Assembly (NCBI GenBank): GCA_023205875.1
Contig: CP060770.1
Location: 48,501-112,500, forward strand
Direction of reading: 5' to 3'
Origin: Chloropicon primus
Taxonomy: Eukaryota > Chlorophyta > Chloropicophyceae > Chloropicales > Chloropicaceae
DNA: 64,000 nt
A model generated the notes under the pieces. It saw only the letters and a list, made by a program, of their open reading frames with translations, was not told where the DNA came from and searched no databases. Both the position numbers and the translations under genes were made by a program. Positions 59,366-64,000 of the stretch are shown one piece after another; the first letter of the stretch is position 1, and each line of letters starts with the position of its first letter.

Positions 59366-61858
59366 TTATTGTTCATCTTCTTGTTGCTTTGGCTCGGGCT
59401 CAAGCGGCGGGGAGTTTTCCTCTGGATCGCCCTCAGGAGGCGACTCTGGTTCCCCCTCCCCTTCTTCAGCCTCCGTAACTTCAGCAGCTTCTTGACCTTC
59501 CTCCTCCTGTTTCGGCAGAGGTGGCTCCTCCCCCTCGGTAACGTTGCCCTCTTCCGTTTCTGCATCTGTTTCCTCGTCAGAGTCTTGCGACCCTTCAACT
59601 TCCTCAATGTCAGCCTTTACGACCTCCTTCTCCTCGACCTCCTTCTCCTCGACCTCCTGGCCTTCCTCCGGTTCTGGGCCATAGAACGGGTCCCCGTTTG
59701 AGAGGCTGTCGATTCTCAAGCTGATCTCGTGCAGCTTGCTCTTGAATTCCTCCATCTTCAGCTGAGCGTTGACCTTGTTGAGTGTGTGCTCCGAGCGCAC
59801 CTGGTCGATGGCATTGTCCTGCCGGCGCTTGGACACCTCTTGCAGGTCCTTCAATGCATCAAACTCCGCAAGCAGCTTTGTCCTCAGCTCCAGGATCTTG
59901 TTCGAGGCACCCTCGACCTTGTCGTCAATGTCCTCGACGTTTTGCACGCTTGCGCGGGTTCTGTCGTTGCACTCGTCCATCGCCTTCTCCATCTCAGCCA
60001 GCTTGACCTTCTGCTTCTCAATTTCCTCGATGTGGGCCTTCATGTCCTTGGTGGGGTCAATGGCCTTGAGCTCCTCCACCTGGGCCTTGAGCTCATCAAA
60101 CCTCAAAGCTGCGGTGGTCTGCTTCAGATTCATTTCGCTCCTCATTTGCTCGATCGCCGTGTCCTGGCGCCTCTTTGCCACCTCCTGGAGGTCCTTCATC
60201 GAGTCGAACTCCTGCAGCAGCATCTCTTTTGTCTTGATCACCTTGTCTCCCATATCTGTTACCCTGCGCTCCATGTCCTCAAAGTGGAGTTCCTGGACGC
60301 TCGCTTCAAGCAGATTGTCCGTGACTTCGCCCACAACAATATCGGTGACCGAGTTCTCGATCTCTTGCACCGTGGATTCGAGGTTGAGCATCCTCGAGTC
60401 GATCTTGTTCACCTCGCTGAACGAGTCTTGCCAGATGGCATTCAGCTTCCGTATGGCTTTCATTCTGGCCTGCACCTCGAGCTTCACGATGCTCTCCAGC
60501 TCCTTTACCTTGGCCCCGGTCGCTTGATCCGTCTCCGTCACGAGGCCCTCCATCCGTTGGAAAGTCCCCACCAGCTGCTTCCTGAGGTAATCGATGTTGT
60601 CTCTGACATCCGCCCTGGACACTTCGAAGGCTTTGCCGACTTCCTCGTTCTTTTGTTCCACAAAATCTTTTATCATTCTCTCCGAATACGTTCTGCTCTC
60701 GTGCTCTTCTCTCAAGGCCTTCTCCAGGACAAGCATCCTCTCGATAATCGTCTTCTTCTCCAGAGCCTCCTTGTTCAGGATCATCTTCCACTGCTCCTCG
60801 AGGGCGGACCTGTGCACGGCGTGCCTCTCCTCTGCGAGGGATTCGCCATCGCCAACTTTCCTCAGAATTTCCTTGCTCTGCGCTTCGACGACCGAAAGGA
60901 CTCGCCGAAGGATGTTGGACTCCGTCTGCACCAAGCTCGCTTCCGCGTTCGTGTACTGAATCCTTGACTCTTGCTCCAGAGCTTTCCTTTCCTTGACCTC
61001 GTCCGCGAAGGACTGCGTCAGTAGTTGCACGTTTCTCATCACGTCGCCCACCCGCTTGTTCAGAGTCGCAATCTGCTCCGCGGTGACCTGCACGGTATCT
61101 CCCGTCGCCTCCCTCAGTTTCTCAAGCAAAGCCGAGTCGCCTAGCAGCTGGGACTTGAACGTTTGCATCTCTATTTTCTGCGCGCCAATCTCCGAGGACA
61201 AGGAGTCGATTTTGTATCCCAACCGCAGGTAATCCTTGTTCGACTCTGCCCTGGTGGCCTGCTCTTGCTCAAGCATCTGCCTCGAGTCCCTCAGCTCCAT
61301 CTCGAGCTGCCTCTTGTCCTGGCTCAGAACCTGGATGTCCTTCTGGCACTGGACCACGACGCGGCCCAAGGAGGCGATGACCTCCTCCACCGAGTCCACT
61401 CTGGTGCCCACTCTGTTCATCGACAGGGATATCTGGTTTTGGAGGAACTCGAGCCTCTCGTTGGTCTGGGCTCTCACCTGCTGAGCCGAGGACGTCGAAG
61501 CAGGCAAAGGTTCGAGAACGTTTCTCGGTGACTGTGGCCTCTGCTGAAGGGCCCTGTACGCCTCTCGAAGCCTGTCCCTCTCCTCGACCTGGCGTCTCTG
61601 ATTCTCTTGCTGGTTCAGTTGGTTGTTGCTCAACGGCTGCAGGACCGGGTTGTTCCTGTAAGGGTACTCCGGCTTGGGATTGTTCTCCCTTGCGTATGCC
61701 GGTGGCTGAGGCGGGATCCCATACCTTGCTCGTCCCACCCCTGCCGCCTGGGCATCGACGAGAGGCTCCATCCTCATGCTCGGCCGAGGCGGTGGGCTCG
61801 GAGGCAAGTCATAGTTCAGAATGCGGCCGACAACGTCACGCTTGTTACGTGCTGCCAT
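59366..61858 (-). CDS. Long coiled-coil protein, cytoskeletal/flagellar candidate
   Basis: Single exon of 830 residues. The N-terminal 120 residues are Pro/Gln/Arg-rich and disordered. A nearly continuous coiled coil runs from about 125 to 710. It contains two related segments with the words LLQEFDSMKDLQEVAKRRQD (about 545) and LLAEFDALKDLQEVSKRRQD (about 660), an internal duplication of about 115 residues. The C-terminal 110 residues are strongly acidic (Glu/Pro-rich). Long coiled coils with repeated heads are common among axonemal and striated-fibre proteins, and the neighbourhood is rich in ciliary genes, but I cannot assign a family. Its upstream region carries an element copy about 310 bp away in the same orientation. 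A minus-strand TGTAA lies just after the stop. Confidence 0.7.
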   Translation of the reverse strand: MAARNKRDVVGRILNYDLPPSPPPRPSMRMEPLVDAQAAGVGRARYGIPPQPPAYARENNPKPEYPYRNNPVLQPLSNNQLNQQENQRRQVEERDRLREAYRALQQRPQSPRNVLEPLPASTSSAQQVRAQTNERLEFLQNQISLSMNRVGTRVDSVEEVIASLGRVVVQCQKDIQVLSQDKRQLEMELRDSRQMLEQEQATRAESNKDYLRLGYKIDSLSSEIGAQKIEMQTFKSQLLGDSALLEKLREATGDTVQVTAEQIATLNKRVGDVMRNVQLLTQSFADEVKERKALEQESRIQYTNAEASLVQTESNILRRVLSVVEAQSKEILRKVGDGESLAEERHAVHRSALEEQWKMILNKEALEKKTIIERMLVLEKALREEHESRTYSERMIKDFVEQKNEEVGKAFEVSRADVRDNIDYLRKQLVGTFQRMEGLVTETDQATGAKVKELESIVKLEVQARMKAIRKLNAIWQDSFSEVNKIDSRMLNLESTVQEIENSVTDIVVGEVTDNLLEASVQELHFEDMERRVTDMGDKVIKTKEMLLQEFDSMKDLQEVAKRRQDTAIEQMRSEMNLKQTTAALRFDELKAQVEELKAIDPTKDMKAHIEEIEKQKVKLAEMEKAMDECNDRTRASVQNVEDIDDKVEGASNKILELRTKLLAEFDALKDLQEVSKRRQDNAIDQVRSEHTLNKVNAQLKMEEFKSKLHEISLRIDSLSNGDPFYGPEPEEGQEVEEKEVEEKEVVKADIEEVEGSQDSDEETDAETEEGNVTEGEEPPLPKQEEEGQEAAEVTEAEEGEGEPESPPEGDPEENSPPLEPEPKQQEDEQ

Positions 61859-63285
61859 GATTCGTTTCTACCTTCTCCTTTTTGTTTCAAAGATACGACC
61901 TTGCTTGGACACAAGCTGTGAACCCCAACGTGTGACCAACACAGAGGTGGTCCGCGTCCTTCCGTCGCTTCGCACCTTGGCTCACTCCAATGGCAGCAAG
62001 GTCACAACAAGACTTTCGATGTCTCCGTCTCGTGCTTAAACCAACGGCACTGCGCTCCCCTTTTCTCCCTCTTTCTCTCCTCGGCTTCCCCTTCCTCGGC
62101 GCCTGTTCGTTCTCTCCCTTCCTCTGTCTCTCTGTCGTCCTGTCACCTCTTTCGTGTCCTAAAATCCTCACCACTGGGTTGTTTCTTCCAACCGAGGACT
62201 CTTTCGAAAGGTAAAGAGAAGATGCTTCTGCCCGTTTACTCCTCCTTCGCCCTTACTCGCGCACTCCTCGTCGTCCCCTTCCCTTCCCCTCTGACTCTCT
62301 CTCTCTCGGTCTGTCAAGTCAAGTTTGAAAGACTTTTCAAGTTTGAAATTCTTGGGAATTGGGAAAAAGGCACCAAGGTGAGGGGGATAGACGATGATGG
62401 GGGATGAGATGGCTGCCAGGGGCGATGACTGGGTGACTGCCAGTCAGTGGATTAATCGTGCAATCGACTCGATAATCGCACAGATGCTCGAGAACATCAC
62501 ATCAGGCAAATTTGTGGGGAAAGTTTTGGGATGGTGGTCTTCACTGGAGACCACCAACGCCCGTTCGAAGGAAATGGGCGGCCAAGGGGAGCGTTTGTGG
62601 TCCAGTCGAGTCCTCTCTGTTCGTGGTTCGCCGTTCCAAACCAAAACCAATGCGTTGCCAGAAACCATCTATCATTTTCCCTGTCACACTAGGACATCTT
62701 TGGGAGTGAAATTATTTGGCAAACAAAACCGAGGCAACGGATGCAGTTTGGGTTTGATGCGTGCTAAACTTTGTGTGTCGGCTTTATGTATTTTTTGGTC
62801 GCACCTGTCAAAATCTTGCATCCTTCCTCGCTGCATTTCATGACGAACCAGGGAAAAAACTGTTCTGCTGAAGGAAAAATCAAGACAAAACTGAAAAACC
62901 AAGACCACCAAGACCCAAGGATCGATCTATTTCGTGCCCCCATGCCGAAGTTGAGACCGCTGATGCCGGTTCTATCGTCTCGTCTTCTCCGAGCACCTTC
63001 CTTTGTCACCTTGGGACAATCTGGGTGGAGCACACAAAGGCGATGGACTGGTGTGGGTGGCCAAGACAACAAAAACACCGCCGGGCAATCAATGTGGAGG
63101 GAGGAAGAGGGCGGGTTTGCTTTTGGGAATCGTGTCGTTCCCCGAGACCTTGGCGTTTGAAATTCATCTTCTTGTGGAAGGGGTTTGACCGACACAACGC
63201 GGGTTTTCGGGCGCGCGCGGGATGCATCTGGCAAAATAAAGTGGCGGTTGTCGTGGTAATACAATGGTGTTTTGGTTTTGGTGTC
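61859..63285. other. Large intergenic region between coiled-coil and questin-oxidase-like genes
   Basis: About 1.4 kb, the longest gap. It holds an element copy facing left at 62168-62222 and CT-rich patches at 62060-62140 and 62290-62315. A perfect 9-bp inverted repeat with a 7-nt loop (TGGTGGTCT / AGACCACCA) lies at 62533-62557. An open frame of 149 codons at 62394-62843 and one of 129 at 62771-63160 show no protein-like features. No further gene is supported. Confidence 0.5.
62168..62222 (-). promoter_or_regulatory. Oriented element upstream of coiled-coil gene
   Basis: The minus strand reads CTTTCGAAAGAGTCCTCGG and then TTGGAAGAAACAACCCAGTGG, followed by TGAGGATTTT. The same donor-like TGGTGAGGATTT ends the copies at 29930 and 30108. 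It points to the gene at 61858. Confidence 0.5.
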
Positions 63286-64000
63286 TTAGTTCCTGAAGCG
63301 CTTGACGATGCTTCCCGCCAGCTCAAATTCTTCGCTCAGCATCGGAAACCTCTTGCTCATGTCGAGAGCGGTGTCGACAGCTTTGATCTCGTGGTCGCCG
63401 TGAACGGTCGAGGTGACCAGATCAATGAGGGCATCCCACGATTGAATGGGGTACTTTGCTCGGGCACGGGCCAGTGAGATGATCTCTGGGGCCTTTACCG
63501 CCAAAAAGACGCAGGCGACGGACATCCAGTGGCATTCCAAGGCCGTCTCGAAGTCTTCTTCGTCGTAGTACTGTTTCAGCACGACCAACGCGTGGAGACC
63601 AGTAACCATGTGCAGAGTGAAAATGTTCGGCCTTGTCAAGTAGAGGTAGACGGCGTGCCTCACGAGCCAGTTCAGTCCATCACCGGAGGACAGGCCTATG
63701 ACACACGGCACCCGAGAGAGCACCTCGGGGTCCTTCATCATTCTTTGCCAAGCCTTGCCTACGCCCTCGGGACGTCGTCCAGCAGGGTCATCATCCAGCA
63801 GCGACGCAACCTCGGCAAACAGGTCCATCCCATCCGTGTCCTCCGCATGGACAGGCGCGGGGGCAGGGTGCCCTTCCAGAGCTGGCAGAGGGTTGTAATT
63901 CACACAAAAGGCCGCCAGTGCTGCGGCGATCTCCTCCTCTTGGCCTCCCTGAACCGCGTACGCCAATCGTATCACTCCGTGATGGAGGCGCGAGTGGACG
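63286..64000 (-). CDS. Questin oxidase-like (DUF4243) protein, C-terminal part
   Basis: The frame is open from the stop at 63286 to the window edge, so the 5' part is missing; about 238 codons are visible. The edge sequence HHGVIRLAYAVQGGQEEEI carries the His-His-Gly segment of the questin-oxidase family, a group of Baeyer-Villiger-type monooxygenases known from fungal anthraquinone/aflatoxin pathways and widespread in algae and bacteria. The rest is helical (IFTLHMVTGLHALVVLKQYYD, ALIDLVTSTVHGDHEIKAVDTA), with His residues in LHMVTGLHA and VHGDHEIK that recur in the family. The substrate in algae is unknown. The C-terminus ends GSIVKRFRN. Confidence 0.8.
   Translation of the reverse strand, partial: VHSRLHHGVIRLAYAVQGGQEEEIAAALAAFCVNYNPLPALEGHPAPAPVHAEDTDGMDLFAEVASLLDDDPAGRRPEGVGKAWQRMMKDPEVLSRVPCVIGLSSGDGLNWLVRHAVYLYLTRPNIFTLHMVTGLHALVVLKQYYDEEDFETALECHWMSVACVFLAVKAPEIISLARARAKYPIQSWDALIDLVTSTVHGDHEIKAVDTALDMSKRFPMLSEEFELAGSIVKRFRN

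Noticed and set aside
62533-62557. Perfect 9-bp inverted repeat as a terminator or operator
   Set aside because: Hairpin terminators and operators are bacterial features; in this eukaryotic intergenic DNA a single short palindrome is likely by chance.
62394-62843. 149-codon plus-strand frame in the large intergenic region
   Set aside because: No domain, odd composition, no splice signals or conserved features; it overlaps a weak second frame. A real orphan gene cannot be excluded but is not supported.
1-64000. CRISPR arrays, insertion sequences, tRNA or rRNA genes
   Set aside because: No spaced identical repeats, transposase frames or cloverleaf-like sequences were found. The regular spacing of promoter pairs involves only two copies per site and is not an array.

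Overview
The window is a gene-dense stretch of eukaryotic nuclear DNA, most likely from a small flagellate unicellular alga with a primary (green-type) plastid. The evidence for an alga is an ABC1K/UbiB-type kinase with a plastid-like leader and two other proteins whose N-termini look like simple transit peptides without a preceding signal peptide. TGTAA, the polyadenylation signal known from green algae, follows several stop codons. The evidence for a flagellum is HYDIN, an ODA1/CCDC114-type dynein-arm docking subunit, an SFI1-like centrin-binding repeat protein, a CEP164-type WW protein and a DPY-30-motif protein. The exact lineage cannot be settled from the sequence alone. A class I-type PI3-kinase is unexpected for a green alga, so other phytoflagellates stay possible.

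Layout. 1-5.8 kb: a WW-domain basal-body-type protein, an ABCG half-transporter and an SFI1-like protein. 6.7-11.2 kb: VAC14, a small unknown three-exon gene and a small probable plastid membrane protein. 11.3-24.9 kb: a single-exon HYDIN of about 4,530 residues. 25.9-31.4 kb: a plastid NTF2-like protein, a Ser-rich protein, an Mpo1/DUF962 membrane protein and an MDP-1 phosphatase. 31.5-36.1 kb: ODA1-like, COP9 signalosome CSN3 and a small acidic protein. 36.6-43.0 kb: a large propeller/solenoid/RING-like protein, BLOC1S1 and a secreted tandem NTF2-like protein. 44.1-52.4 kb: a TKL-type receptor kinase, the SNARE USE1, an Ig-like-fold protein and a DPY-30 protein. 52.5-59.3 kb: ABC1K, a DUF5522 mini-protein, an ankyrin-repeat fragment and a PH-domain class I PI3-kinase. 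59.4-64.0 kb: a coiled-coil protein and the 3' part of a questin-oxidase-like gene that runs off the window.

Genes are intron-poor. Introns are short, GT-AG, and often carry CT-rich simple repeats just before the 3' splice site. Convergent genes end within 40-150 bp of each other. Functionally the window mixes cilium assembly, endolysosomal membrane traffic and phosphoinositides (VAC14, PI3K, USE1, BLOC1S1) and plastid or housekeeping roles.

The most striking unexplained structure is a degenerate element of about 35-45 bp, core close to CTTTCGAATGAGCCGTC. It lies upstream of about a dozen genes and, in every copy found, points toward the downstream gene. Six genes carry it as a pair spaced 171-186 bp. 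Several copies are followed by TGGTGAGGAT, which looks like a 5' splice donor. In at least two cases this opens a 44-69 nt T-rich intron before the start codon. It looks like a conserved promoter/leader module duplicated at about nucleosome spacing.
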